Shown: positions 22,591 to 34,888, numbered from the stretch's first letter. The stretch is DNA of 64,000 bases from Helicostylum pulchrum (GCA_025677825.1 JAIXMO010000061.1:102787-166786); one strand, 5' to 3'. The notes: generated by a model not told the origin, from the letters alone. Made by a program: numbers and translations.

Positions 22591-23764
22591 ATGTTCTTAA
22601 CAAGTAATTTATTTAAAAATAGCGTGATTAAAGCACGCTATTTCCACAGCGCACCTACTGTTTTTCAAAAAGTACTTGTGACTCGAAAGTTGTTAAAGAC
22701 CAGTCAGCACCGACTTGAACAGCAAGGCTTTGACCTTGTTCAGTGGCCTCATGATAGCTCTATGCCGCGTCAAGACCTGTTAGACGGCGTGAAAGGAGCA
22801 CAAGGTGTCATCTGCATGTTATCTGATAAGATCGATAAAGAGTTCTTTGACGCAGCTGGGCCTCAGCTCAAAGTGGTCTCCACGCTCAGTGTCGGGTACG
22901 ATCATATCGATTTAAATCAGGCGCGTCAAAAACGTGTCCAAGTTGGGTATACACCTGATGTTTTAACTGATGCTACGGCAGATTTAACTGTCTTGTTATG
23001 TTTAGCTGCTGCCAGGCATATGAAATCAGGTATACGTGCATGTGAATCGGGTGAGGTAAGCAATCAAGTGAAAAAAAAAAACGACAGACTTTTTTTCTTT
23101 TTCTTTTTTTTAACTTATTCTTTGTAGTGGAGAGAATGGAGACCTGATTGGTTATGTGGGTATCAATTTAAAGGCAAGACTTTAGGTGTGGTAGGTATGG
23201 GTAGAATCGGGCAAGCGGTTGCGCATCGCCTTAAATCCTTTGGCATTGAACGTATTGTGTATTGGGGACGTACCGAAAAGCCTGGGTTAAAAGAAACTTT
23301 GAACGCGGATTTTACCTCGTTTGATCAATTGGTAACTGAGTCTGATTTTGTCGTTGCTTGCTGTGCTTTAACCGACGATACCAAACAAGTCTTTAACTAT
23401 GATGTTTTTAAAAAGATGAAGAAAAACGCAGTAAGTTGGTGTTCTACACTGTCAAAAAAAAAAAAAAGGTTTTTTTTAATCTAGTTTTTTTTAGATTTTT
23501 GTAAACACTGCACGGGGTGGAGTAGTGGACCAAGATGGTTTAGTACGCGCTTTAGAAGAGAAATTAATCGCGGCAGCTGGTCTTGATGTGACGACACCAG
23601 AACCTTTACCTACTGACCACAAGTTATTTAAACTGGACAATTGTGTGATTTTACCTCATATTGGTAGCGCTACCATTGAAGCACGCGAGACAATGGGAGA
23701 TATGTGTGTAGATAATGTTGTCGCGGCTTTAAATGGAAGAGAACTTCCTTTTGAATTAAAATAA
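22591..23764 (+). CDS. D-isomer-specific 2-hydroxyacid dehydrogenase (glyoxylate/hydroxypyruvate reductase-like), likely mitochondrial
   Basis: Three exons: 22591-23055, 23128-23430 and 23495-23764, each in phase 0, giving 345 residues. The start MFLTSNLFKNSVIKARYFHS was chosen because it makes a basic, Arg/Ser-rich presequence of mitochondrial type before VFQKVLVTRKL; an upstream in-frame ATG at 22399 adds an implausible Phe-rich stretch. Motifs: NAD(P)-binding GVVGMGRIGQAVA, substrate/catalytic Arg in NTARGGVVD, catalytic Glu in LDVTTPEPLP and catalytic His in LPHIGSAT. This matches GRHPR/GyaR enzymes that reduce glyoxylate or hydroxypyruvate with NAD(P)H. The WGR after the third strand (VYWGRTEKP) hints at NADPH preference (inference). 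Confidence 0.92.
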
Positions 23765-23822
23765 GTCTTTTTTTTTTTATTATTATTACATGCACAATCT
23801 TTTTTTTTTGTTTTTTGTTTTT

Positions 23823-24742
23823 TTAAATAGAGGTGATACAACTGCCAAAGAAACGTCGAATCATTTCGCGACCATAAGGAATATAACTTGCACTTTTTTT
23901 TAAAAACAATAAATTAGAATTAGTTTTTTTCAACGTCTCCTATCACTTTTATACTTACGAATACCACACTAAAGCACAGAATTGAACTAAAACCAAGACA
24001 AGTGAAAGAATCCATAATTTGATCTAAAAAGGTTTTTTCGTTAATTATATGCAGGTCAATTGTTTATGTGCACTTACAGTAAGGGAAACAACTAGAGTAG
24101 CGATCAAGAGACCCAAATAAATGACAGTTGCCCAAAAACGAACTAGATAAAATATAATAAATAACAGTAAAATGAAACAATTCTTTTCTTCTTTACCTGG
24201 TGCAAACATGGTTTTAAATTGTTTCTTGAGACCAATAATAAAGGTCAAACTAATGTAAAAGGTGTATGTGTCACGAAAAAAGAGAAATTATATCCAACTT
24301 CCATTTTGAAAACTTACCTGAGCATTGAAATAACATTACCAATAGTATAAAGGATAGCAAATCCAGTTATATTCATAGAAAATAGTAAAATTGTAGACTA
24401 AGCAAAAAAGAATATTAGAATTGTAATCAAATATACATAATGTGGTTTTTACTTTACCACAAGTGACAAAATAAAACCTGTAACAAATCTATAATATTTC
24501 TCTAATAAGTTTAAATAGTAACAACAAAAAGGTAAATACGTACGCTCCACAGAATGCATATAGACGTTGGGTCTTGTTCAGTCCAAAGAACTGCCAGTTT
24601 CCTGTTTTTTAAAGTAGTTTTAATAATACCGAAAGGGTTTTTTTTGTTGTTGTCAAGATGAACCCTAAATATTTACTCCCGCTTTACCATCGTCCATTGT
24701 GCCTTGGTCACTGAATTCAGAAGAGAAAAATCCAAACGGCAT
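23823..24742 (-). CDS. SFT2: SFT2-like Golgi vesicle transport protein
   Basis: Eight small exons rebuilt from splice sites: 24742-24688, 24601-24544, 24488-24458, 24397-24318, 24249-24197, 24142-24078, 24023-23959 and 23892-23823. All junctions are phase-consistent and give 158 residues, typical of SFT2 proteins (about 160-215). Characteristic segments are FAILYTIGNVISML, GLKKQFKTMFAPG and WYSASYIPYGREMIRRFF, matching the SFT2D conserved helices and C-terminal Trp-Tyr-Ser...Ile-Pro motif. Four hydrophobic helices are predicted. SFT2 proteins are tetraspan Golgi proteins with a role in endosome-to-Golgi fusion together with Sed5/Got1. Coding regions are too fragmented to show as one long open frame. 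Divergent from the HOOK gene and tail-to-tail with the dehydrogenase (58 bp apart). Confidence 0.9.
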
Positions 24743-25087
24743 TTTTTTTATAAACTATTATTTTTTTTCGAGAAAAAAGAAAAGAAAAGAAGGAAGTATG
24801 GGTAAAAGGGAATTTTTACTAGTTTATCAAGCGCATATTGTTTCCCCGCGCGAACACCAAAAAGTTATACAAAAACCTTTTGTAAAAAGGGGACCCGTTG
24901 AGGCTTAGAATAAAGTAATTAAAAAGCGGGGAGAAAAAAAAGGGGTGGAGAGAGAGAGAGAGAGAGAGAGTATATATAAAGAGAGAGAGAGAGACGAAAA
25001 AAATAATAATTAAATACGCATTACAGGAGAAACACTTCTTTTTCCTTTTTATCTTCTCCCCCCCCCCCCTTTTTTTTCCCATCTTAA
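24743..25087. promoter_or_regulatory. Divergent intergenic region, SFT2 / HOOK
   Basis: The 345 bp between two start codons pointing away from each other. It includes a GA dinucleotide repeat (about 24947-24994) and a run of twelve C (25058-25069) less than 20 bp upstream of the HOOK ATG, both plausible nucleosome-excluding elements. No defined factor site is claimed. Confidence 0.45.
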
Positions 25088-27984
25088 ATGACTTTCTCAA
25101 GAATGGAAGCAGCTATGGAAGATGCATTTGTGGAATGGGTACACATAATATAACACAAAATATTAAAGGCACTTTTTTTTTAAAAAAAAACATTGTATAT
25201 TAGATTAATACATTTGAGTGCAAGTCTTATCCTATTGATACAGTAGTTGAATTAGCAGATGGTGTTGTACTATCAGATATTTTATCTGATATGTAAGTTA
25301 TACACACAAAAGCAAGGCATCTTTTACTTATCTCTCTTTCACTTTAGTGACTCTAAATGGTTTAAACAAATTACATCTACAGAGTCGGGTGGAAATTGGG
25401 TAGTTCGATTCAACAACCAAAAGAAACTTCATAAACTTATTACACGTTACTTTGAAGATGTAGTCGGGCAGGACCCTGAACTTTTACCAAGTGTTAATTT
25501 AACGTCGATTGCCAAAGATGCCGATTTACACGAGCTGTTATTAATGTGTCAACTCGTGATTGCTATTGCCGTGCAATCAGATAATAATAAAATGTATATT
25601 GAAATGATCCAAAGTCTAACACAAAAGAGTCAACACGCCCTGATGGTATCTATTGAAGAAGTCATGAACCATTTTAATACCGAGCCCGATTATGCAGCTA
25701 ATCCAAGACTCTCTTATTTATCGGGTGGGTCGGCTGGGTCCATCATGACTTCCTCCAAATTAGAAGATATGCCTTATCGATATCAATTAGAATTCGAAAA
25801 AATCTTGTTGGAAAAGAAACAGTTTGAGAGTTCGCATAGTCAATTATTAAACGAATTCGATGGATTAAGAGATCGATTTGTAAAGTATATCTTTATATTT
25901 TTAGTGTTGTACCACAATACTTACTTTTTATTGTTGTAGGAGGATTTATTAACTGAAAAAGAAGATTTAAAAACTCGTTTGCAAGATATGGATCAAGCAA
26001 TTATGCAAGCAAATAATACTGGAAAGGCAGACTATGTGATGAGAACTGAAATTGATCATCTTAAACAAGATTTGTACGATTTACCCCCCAAAAAACTCCT
26101 TTTTAAAAAAAAAGAAAAAAACTAATTACATGATAAATGTAGGGAGCGTAGTGAAGATAGACGTCAAGAAACAGAAATGATGATGGAAAATCATTTATCT
26201 TCTATTACTGAATTAAAAAGAAAAGTTGACGAGTTAACTGAACAAGCCGATGAAGCTTCTTCTTTAAGAGATCAGTTAGAAGAGTACAGGCACACAACTG
26301 AAAAAATGCATCGAATGGAAAATACCTTGGAAAAGTACAAGAGAAAAATGGAAGAATCGTCTGATTTAAAAAGGCAGATTAAAGTAATAGATGATACTTT
26401 TTTTTTTATTTTATTTTTATACGTGTATTAAAACTTCTTTACCTTAGGCTTTGGAAGATCAAAACTCAAGTCTACTGGAACGTAGTCATCAAGTAGAAGA
26501 CGAGTACCGTAAAGTTTTAGCTTTTAAAACTTTAATGGACTCTTACAAAGAACAAGTACACCAACTAGAATACGGCAACCGCGAAATCTTGCGAGAAAAA
26601 CAAAGATTAGACGAAGAACTAAGAAACATGGCCGATAACTGTGCCTATCTAGAAACCGATCGTGATCGAAACATGGAACAAGTTCAATTACTTGAAGAGC
26701 ATATCAAAGAAATGGAACTAGGTGGTGGAACCACGCTTGATAAAGTCGTTAGTCATAGAGCCAGTGTGGTAATAGAAGACGGTATATTATTAGAAGAAAT
26801 GGGCAACAACACCATGGAAGAAAACATGAAAAAGGCAAACGTCACCGAGTTACGATTGACCATTGGTAGATTACAAAGACAAATCAAAGAAATGGAAGTC
26901 AAAGCACCTGCTGATGTACTTGCAGAAGAAGCACAAGTTATGAAGACACACAAGGAACAACTTCAAAAAGATTACGAAAATGTCTTGACCGAAAGAAATA
27001 GGCTGAGAGATGAATTATCTCAAATTCGTAACGGAATCCCTGACTCCTTATTAAATCAAACACAGACCATCATGGCTTTCCGCTCACGTATATTAGATCT
27101 TGAAAAGGAATCGACAAACTTGAAAGAATGCACAGTTCAGCTGGAGAAAATCGTTTCAGAAGGAACGCATACCATCTCCAAAGACAATACGTGTTTACTG
27201 AATTTTGAAAAGGAGCATGCGAAAATTCAAGATCGAATTAACCGATTGGAAGATATCACAAAGATGCAGTTGCATGATATTAACCGCATGTTGGTTGAAG
27301 CGAATTATTTAAACGGCGTTAATAATAACAGAGACGAAGATGAATCCTTTACAGATAGACCTGGATTAAGCGAGTATGTTCTATTTTGATTATTATATTA
27401 AGTTTTTTTTTTAAAACTCTCTTTTTTTGTTTAGTCGTGACCTTGAAGTTATTAAAGAACAAAACGCTAGTTTACAAATTCATGTACTTCATCTTCAAGA
27501 AGAAATCAATGAAACACAAGGAAAAATCCGAAAAGTTCGAGATGTAAGCAGATTAAGAAAAAATGAAATTTACTTTTTTTGCGTGTAACTAACTTATTAT
27601 ATTAGATGATTAAACTTTATAATCAATTATTAACAGAGATGACCGCTAGATTCTCTAATATCCGTAAATCAGATGAACCTAATGGTTTATCAGGTCGTTC
27701 TCTTCGAACAAAAGAAGAAGAATATGATTTATTAAAGGTATTTTCATTTTATTGTATGTGTACAGGGACAATTTCTAAATTGTACATGTTTATTTTAGAA
27801 ACAAATTCAAGATGTACGTCTTCAATCAAAGAAAGAACAACAATTGATTATTTCTTCTTGGTACGACCATGTGCGTCGTAATCATCGTGATGCATCCAGC
27901 TTCTCTATTCGCTCGGCTCCTTCTTCTTGGTTAGGAAGACAAAGAAAGGCATTGGATGTTCATTTAAGACAAAGATTATGCTAA
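25088..27984 (+). CDS. HOOK-family dynein-endosome adaptor
   Basis: Nine exons: 25088-25138, 25204-25292, 25348-25879, 25940-26073, 26143-26383, 26448-27373, 27435-27543, 27606-27737 and 27799-27984; all phases agree, 799 residues. The N-terminal Hook domain (calponin-homology-like, residues 1-~165) shows VVLSDILSDIDSKWF and the conserved helix ADLHELLLMCQLVIAIAVQS. It is followed by a long heptad-rich coiled coil through about residue 740 and a C-terminal cargo region (SWYDHVRRNHRDA...). In Aspergillus and Ustilago the orthologue HookA/Hok1 links early endosomes to dynein and kinesin-3 for long-distance hyphal transport; the same role is inferred here. The length is close to animal HOOK1-3 (about 720-730) and fungal HookA. 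Confidence 0.92.
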
Positions 27985-29289
27985 AAAAGCATTACATATA
28001 ATTTATTTAATTTACCCCCCCTTCCCTCGTTATAATTTCTTTTTTTATTCTTTTTTTTTTGACTTTTTTTTTTTCTATTCTTTTTTTTTTTTTTGTAAAA
28101 AAAAAAAACTATCTATTAAAAAAAAATACCCCTTTTTTTTTCTCAACTGTTTTTGTTCACCAACATAAGTTTAGACTAGGTGCACTTTATTGTGTTATTT
28201 TATTGGAGGGTCGCTCAACTCCGGTACTACTTACAACATATTTCTATTTATTTATGTTACAGAAAGAAAAGAACGGGTAATCAGGATGGTTATGATATGA
28301 AAGAGGAAAAAAAAAACTGTAACATACTTTTGGAGTAGATCTCCTTTTTTTTTTTTTTTCTGTCTGGAAAAGCGAAGAAAGACACCTTCAGTCTTTCGCT
28401 GGACCGAACGCAGTTTCCTTACAGACTGTGTACGCGTAAAAAAAAAAACGTATCCAGTCTCCCTGTTTTAATCCTGCTTTCTCTCATGTCGGTTATATAG
28501 CCTCCGTAATATACAGATAAATTATTTTAGTACTGCACACTCCAAAAAATTTTTTTTTGATAAACAAGAGACAAATAAAACCAAATATTGAATATAATCA
28601 ATTCAAATTTGTAACCCGTATGTTATTGAAGGGTATCTAAACACACTTTATACCTGCGATTTAAAATAAAAGGGACTTTTATGCGTAAAAACGCTGTAGG
28701 AGGAGGAGGAGGAAGGGAATACTGGATTTGGCATCATGCAACAGTCCGATTTGAGGTTATACTGTACATACTTGAATATTACTGCATTAATCAATTGTCC
28801 TCAACGGTAAAGATATCAGTTTTGGAAAACATAATAGATCATTTATACAAAAGAGCAGCTTCCCTGACTAATACTTATCAATTAAAGACTTTTAAAAAAA
28901 ATAACTTTTTTTTTTTCTTTTCTTTTGTAAGTGAAACAATTGGACGCTAATAGTGTGGGACGTAATAAAAAATCAAAAACACGATCACCATCGTCCTCTT
29001 CTTCTTCTTCTGATATCCTAAAATTAAAAGCGGCCTTAAATGTATTTAATATTGTATTATATGTTCAAATTTATTCTTGGTGGTTTTAAGCATTTTAAAA
29101 TTTTAGGATGGCATTCTTTAAAATAATAATGAGAGGAGCTTAATCGAAAAAGGGCCATTAAAATGTAAGGTCTGGTAAAAGGGGAATAACTTTTGCGTTA
29201 GAGGTTTTGGGACCGAGCCAGGTTGGTTTAATGAAGACTTGTTTGCAAGAGGAAGGACTGGTGATACCAAAACTAGATCTATCCTCAAT
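27985..29289. other. Gene-poor interval
   Basis: Very T-rich just after the HOOK stop (28030-28145). Around 28930-29090 a plus-strand reading, KQLDANSVGRNKKSKTRSPS then a Ser run and DILKLKAALNVFNIV, ends in a stop; it may be a decayed exon, but no gene model could be built. Nothing else is supportable. Confidence 0.4.
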
Positions 29290-30600
29290 CATACCATTTT
29301 TTGAGTATATTCAGGTTTTTTTCAGCTCTCTCCTGTTAATAGTAAATACCAAGTAAAAAAAAAAAAAAGATAACATTATTTGATAAGGTGTAATTACCTT
29401 CCAATACATTAACCAAGAAAGTTCTACGTCAAAGAAATTGCCAAGGTACTTTTGAGAAGTAGGAAACATGATAATTTTTCCCACCGTCTGAGCGGTATAA
29501 CCATATTGGTCTTTATCATATCGAACCTGAACTAACAATGCCTTTAATCCTACAATATTTCATAAATGAGTTGATTTAAAAATGGTAATATCTTTATCTG
29601 TTTTAACCTGAGATTTGAAGGTTAATAACTTTAAGTTTATACGCTTCATGAAAATCAAATTAACATTGTTTCGTTATGTCGTCGAGTATAATCTTTCCTT
29701 CGATCAATAGCTTGGCATTGTCTGTTACTGATTTATTTACTTTTCCGTCCTTCGCAATTTGCAACGTCGTAGCTCTTAATCAAACTGGGAGATTTGGATG
29801 GTGAAGACTCCAATACCAGTCTTAAATCAACTTTATAAGCGCCACGCTCGTCTTGATCAGTAACCGGACCTTTGCAAGCAGAGTTCCGCGTATCCCCACT
29901 TCAAAAATAAAATACCTCAGAATGAATCAAAATAATAATTATCGGCAACATCACCTACCTTGTTAATATAACTTCGGAGCCTTCAAATACAATCACTAAG
30001 GCAAAAAAAAGTGCTTACAGTGCTAAATTAACCACTGGTGATAGCACCAGTGATTAATAGCTATCATCAGTGATTGATTTGTCACTGAAGGCAAATTGTA
30101 AGCTACAGTAACAATTGTTACTTACAAATAGGTATATATATATGATTGCAATGATGGGTATCTTACAGGTGTCCATAAATGCGAAAGACTTTGAGCTCGT
30201 CAGCCGTTTTAGCAAGAGGGACAATTGTTGTGCAGTAATCAATGTAATCCTCCTTGCTGATCTGGTGGTTTAGCGATATATTTTTAATATGGTCAATAAT
30301 CACATCTGTTCCAGTTGCAGGTTCCAAAGTAAAGGAGGGCGATATGTTTTTATCAAAGTATTTCTCCCAAACACGTCGCTTTATTTCTACTACGTCGCTA
30401 TAATCATACTCGAGATTAATTATAGAGTTTGCTGCGGTTCTGTTAAAAGAAGTATACTAATATGCGATAACAACTTTTTTTTTTTTTTTTTTGCGATTTT
30501 GAACTTGCAGGTAAATCATCTTCCAATCAAATGGCATGTTAAAATATTGATCAAATGAGTGCCTGATCATTTTATAAAGCTCTTCCATAACGACCTAAAA
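29290..30600 (-). pseudogene. Degenerate multi-exon gene of a Mucorales-type orphan family
   Basis: On the minus strand, pieces in order read MEELYKMIRHSFDQYFN (30586), then LEYDYSDVVEIKRRVWEKYF through KEDYIDYCTTIVPLAKTADE (about 30420-30190, ending at a GTAAGA donor). Next are GDTRNSACKGPVTDQDERGA-YKVDLRLVLE (about 29895-29815), SVTDNAKLLIEGKIILDDI after a one-base shift (about 29730), and KALLVQVRYDKDQYGYTAQT with an exon ERAEKNLNILKKW after an AG. I recall similar expanded families of unknown function in Mucorales, with GDxxxxACKGxxxD and KVDLRxV as landmarks. The frameshift, missing links and scattered stops suggest a pseudogene; a badly modelled live gene cannot be excluded. Confidence 0.5.
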
Positions 30601-31976
30601 AGATGTAAATTCTAGATCTCATACTGTATGATATATTTGCTAATATATTAATAAGTCAATAAAATTGATAAAAGTAAAGCAAAGTGATTTTATTATTTGA
30701 AAGGAATAAGAATGGCTATTTATATAAATGAGAAGATTTCAATGACAGTTGAATAAGATGATAGTAAAATAGGGTATTTAATCATTTTCATAGAGTCATA
30801 TAGTGTAAAGCCGATTCCATCAATTTCTTTCTCGGTCGGAGTTGTGAATAACAAACGGACCGAGTTATTTGTAGTGAGCAGATCACGATAAAGAATAACA
30901 AACAGGTGCTATTTTGCGTAACAGTGTCACGGACATCTTTTATAAGGAAAATACACGCGGTATAGATTTAACTGTAGTAAATCTGTACTTGTCAAATAAA
31001 GCAGCAAAGCAGACTTCAGAATAGTAATCAAAAGGTGTGAATATATAGCGTGTATATATCACTGTATAACAATTTGTCTTTCTTTCATTCTTTTTACCTT
31101 TTTATTCTTTGCTTTTAGTTGATACTCCCGCAATCTCTTTAGGCTTAAAACTATTTGTAACTTGTTCAATTCCTTTTCTCTGGTTTCGATTAGTTTTTCT
31201 CTGCTTGAAGACCTAAAATAACTTGTTTGCTAATAAAAACGCTTTCAAAAATCCATTTATTGAAACATTACATGTCCATATTACGCGTTAATACTATAAA
31301 AAAAAAGTAATTCTCCATACACACGGTTTTTAAATGGTGAATATAAAATTATGCCGCGTCATCGTTTTTGTACTGATTTAGCACCTGACACTGACATCAA
31401 TGATAGATATTTCTTGGATAAAATAGGAAAGGGCCTTTAGTTTACTTGATATTTCATAGCTTTAGTAACTAGTCTTGAAAACAGATATACAATCATCGCT
31501 TAATATCTCCCCGTCCTTCTTTTTATTGTTATTAAGAGATATTGATAATTGTTTTCATATATTATTTTCTGGAGAAGGTCAACGCGCCCAAATAAGTGTC
31601 TAAAAGCAGAATAATTTTCTTTACGAAACATGCTGGTACTTTTGATTATTTGATTTGATTGAATGGGGTCTCTCATGGTTGATGGGACTTCTAACATCAA
31701 ATATTGAACGTTTTTGCATAATTTAGCTGTAAAATTAATAGGTTACACTTGTGTCCCAAATATTTGAATGAGAGATTCAATCCCGCTTACTAGGAGTTTT
31801 GGAAGCCATCCATTATATTATTAAGTTCATTAATGCTATTTAGTGATAAGAAGGAGCTAGAAGTAATTTGATTGGTCGGCAAAAGGCTTGAGCACACTCT
31901 TAAAAATTCTTGATTAAACGCAAATCACTTGTATTCTTTTTTCTTTTTTTTTTTTTTTTTTGCCGTACTATAAAAA
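30601..31976. other. Gene-poor interval
   Basis: No gene could be built. Possible upstream exon scraps of the degenerate gene at 29.3-30.6 kb lie here (for example a Lys/Glu-rich minus-strand reading at about 31120-31220). The right end holds the promoter of the G3BP-like gene, with a T-run at 31946-31961. Confidence 0.4.
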
Positions 31977-33628
31977 ATGACGATTGAACAAGGTGATTCA
32001 ACTAAATCAAATACTGAAGTGAATAAAGTTAATCCACGAGATATTGGTTTAATATTTGCTCGTGAGTATTACACTTTTCTCAACAAAAAGCCTAATAGAT
32101 TGCATGCGTTTTATGGTGCAGACTCATTACTTGTAAGAGGTGACGAAGGTGAACATGTTCCTATGGTTAAAGGACAAGAGGTAAGATAAAAGGCGGGGAA
32201 GGGAGGTTTATAAAAAAAAGACATTTCGAGTGATTGACAATAACAAATTTCAAAAAGGAAATCCGTAAAAAAATTGAAGAACTTGATTTCGATAATTGTA
32301 AAGTTCTTGTAACTCAAGTAGATAGTCAAGTATCAGCGAACGAAGGAGTACTTATTTCTGTACTTGGAGAAATGACGAATAATGATCGACCTTCTCAAAA
32401 ATTTACAGAGACCTTTTTCTTGGCTCCTCAACCAAACGGTTATTACGTCTTGAACAACATTTTTCGTTTTTTAAAAGATAAAGTGGATATTAATTATTAT
32501 TCATATGAGGAGGAAGAGGAGGAACAAGTGGAACCTGTAGAGGTACCTCAAACCAATGGTAAACCAAAAAAAGCTGAAACAGTCGTCAATACAGAGCAAG
32601 TGCCAAAGATAAAGAAAGCAACCAAAGAAGTAGTAACAGAGGATCCTCATGTACCATCCCGTACTGTAAATACCAATCATGCTGTACTCCCTGTTGCAAC
32701 AGAAATAAATAAGCAACCTTATTATAAAGATATGCCAAATAATTGTAATCAAAGACCGTTTCAAAAACCTATTGCTAACAAAAGTTGGGCTACCTTGGCT
32801 GCTTCAAATGCAAATGAGGCTTTATTAGATCATCATGTTGATGATATCAATTCATCCCCTCCTCCTTCTCAACAGCAACAGCAGCAGCAACAGTACTATC
32901 CTCATCAAAAACATGAAGCTATGGCTCAGCAGAATTATACCTTGTCCTTGCATGGTATGAATAGTGTACCTCATGGTAATCATTTTAACCATCCTCAACC
33001 TCAGCATCACCATCAACAACAGCATCCTAATCATCACCAACAACAACAAGTCCATCAACAGCAAAACCAACAACATAATCAACATCAAAACCAACACCAA
33101 CAACATAATCAACACCAAAATCAACACCAGAATCAACACCAGAATCAACACCAAAATCAGCAACAATCACCTACGCAATTTCCTCGTTCCCCGTATCAAA
33201 ACAAAGATCAGCGCGGCAAAGGTAATACACAAAAAAAAAAAAACATGTAAACAACGAAATACTTATTTTTAAAAATAGATACACAAATATTTGTAAAAAA
33301 TGTAACGAGTTCAATGACAGAGGAGCAGCTTGGAAGCGCATTTAATCAATTTGGAACGATTAAAACGGTTACGATAGCACACAACCGAAGCTGTGCATTT
33401 ATCGAGTTTGAATCGAATGATAGTACGCACCGAGCTCTGGAGTATCGTAAGGTTACGGTGGGAACAGGAGTGGTGACTGCAGAGGAACGTAGACCCCCTA
33501 AGAACCGTAATACGACGTTCGATAACAGCCGTAGGTTTCAGCAGAATAGAAGAGGAGGGAGTCCAAATGCAGGAGGTTTGAATACAAGTAAGCGTGGCGT
33601 CGGTGTTGTACCAAACGTGCAAAAGTAA
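31977..33628 (+). CDS. G3BP/Nxt3-like NTF2 and RRM protein
   Basis: Three exons: 31977-32180, 32258-33221 and 33279-33628, phase-consistent, giving 505 residues. The N-terminal NTF2-like domain (residues about 20-145) is recognised from FAREYYTFLNKKPNRLHAFY, LVRGDEGE, GEMTNNDRPSQKFTETFFLA and NGYYVLNNIFRFL. An acidic stretch (EEEEEEQVEPVE), a Lys-rich part, then a long Gln/His/Asn low-complexity region (about 275-385) follow. The C-terminus is an RRM with RNP2 IFVKNV and RNP1 CAFIEFES, plus an RGG-poor tail. This is the architecture of G3BP, S. pombe Nxt3 and yeast Bre5, which bind the Ubp3/USP10 deubiquitinase through the NTF2 domain and nucleate stress granules. Same role inferred. Confidence 0.92.
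33040..33170 (+). repeat. In-frame 12-bp minisatellite coding Gln-His-Gln-Asn
   Basis: Within exon 2 of the G3BP-like gene, copies of a CAACACCAGAAT-like unit recur in frame, with drift (His/Gln/Asn codons CAC, CAA, AAT). The best-preserved run is 33113-33160. Such repeats change length readily by slippage and lie in the disordered linker between NTF2 and RRM domains. Confidence 0.85.
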
Positions 33629-33913
33629 TATTTTCATAAAAACGCTTTTTAAAAAGAAAAAAAAAGTATTACGCACAACAAAAAAAGACCAATTGAAATT
33701 ATGAAAATGATATTATTAAGTTTGATGGAGGGTTTTTTTTGTTTTAAAGAAAGGGGGAAAAAAATAAATAAAACTCTTTTACATGATCGTTTCTTTTTTT
33801 TTTAAAAAAAAGGCAACTGAGAGGGGGGGAATGAAGTATTATGGTACTACAATCTACTTTAACAAAGGTAAAAAAAAAAGAAGAATATATAGTTCTTTTT
33901 GTCCGTGAAGTAA

Positions 33914-34888
33914 TTATTTGTATGCGGGTTTACCAACACCTGTTTAATGAGAGAGAGTTATTTTTAGTTAAAAGTGTACATCAAAAAAGGATGATCCGAC
34001 TTACATTCAGCGACGGTACAAAATTTAAAGCCTTGTTCTCTTACGTACTTGACCAAAGCTTCGGTTAACTCACCCGTGGTTTGTTCATATACATCATGAG
34101 ACAAGATAATGAAACCATTGTCTAAATCACTTCTGGTAAAGGACTCTTTGACATTTCTCATCTCTTCCGTAACGTCATGGCTTTCGAAATCCTTGGTGTC
34201 AGTAGACCATTCAATGACCTCATATCCTTTGCCGTTAAGCTTACGGATAGTCTCACTATTAGCGCTACCATATGGAGGACGAATAACTATATATGGTAAA
34301 TTAATATATATATCTAATAGTGCTTGTCATTACTACTTACATGCAGGTCTATCGTAACAAAATTAATTATTAAAATAGAAAAAGGTTAGGATACTTTTTA
34401 TATAAAAAAGAATAAATGAAATGGTATTTACTTGACACCAATAAGACTTTGAGTGATTTGTTCCAACTTGACAATCTCTCTATCAAAGTCACTACCAGAA
34501 AGAGAATTTAAATCTTTGTGGGACCAAGTATGACTAGCAATCTGATGATCAGATCTATGAGCAGCTTTAAGAGCTTGTTGAGCTTCTACACTGTCATTCA
34601 ATTGTCTAATATAACAAGTTAGTACATACACAAAGGAGGAAAAAAAAAGGAGTTGTTTACTACTTACAAAAAGTTATCTCCGTTAATAAAGAAAGTAGCC
34701 TTGACACCTTCACCGTCTAAATAATTGACAAGTGCTTCGGTATAAATATTTGGTCCGTCATCATAAGTAAGTGCTACGTGTCCGGCTTTAGCACAATTTC
34801 TAATCATGGATTGTGCAGATACGAAGCTACTAGCAAAGAGAGCGGCAGAGCCAAGAAGAACAGTAAGCTTATTAAGGTTGGCAAGCAT
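33914..34888 (-). CDS. Chitin deacetylase (polysaccharide deacetylase, CE4)
   Basis: Five exons: 34888-34668, 34605-34432, an 8-nt microexon 34348-34341, 34286-34005 and 33939-33914, phase-consistent, 236 residues. A signal peptide (MLANLNKLTVLLGSAALFAS...VSA) leads into the NodB domain: TYDDGP with the catalytic and metal Asp (motif 1), the metal-binding pair SHTWSH (motif 2), RPPYGSAN (motif 3), WSTDTKDF (motif 4) and ILSHDV (motif 5). The last exon adds CVGKPAYK. The enzyme removes acetyl groups from cell-wall chitin to make chitosan, a major wall polymer of Mucorales. It is compact (catalytic domain only, no GPI tail, no chitin-binding module), as in the secreted Mucor enzymes. Tail-to-tail with the G3BP-like gene, 285 bp apart. 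Confidence 0.93.

Noticed and set aside
24300..24400. Suspected one-base frameshift in SFT2 exon 4
   Set aside because: On recount the T-run has three T and the reading frame is continuous, so the gene is intact.
32852..33166. Antisense Leu/Val-rich frame opposite the G3BP linker
   Set aside because: It is the reverse-strand shadow of the Gln/His/Asn repeat, not a gene.
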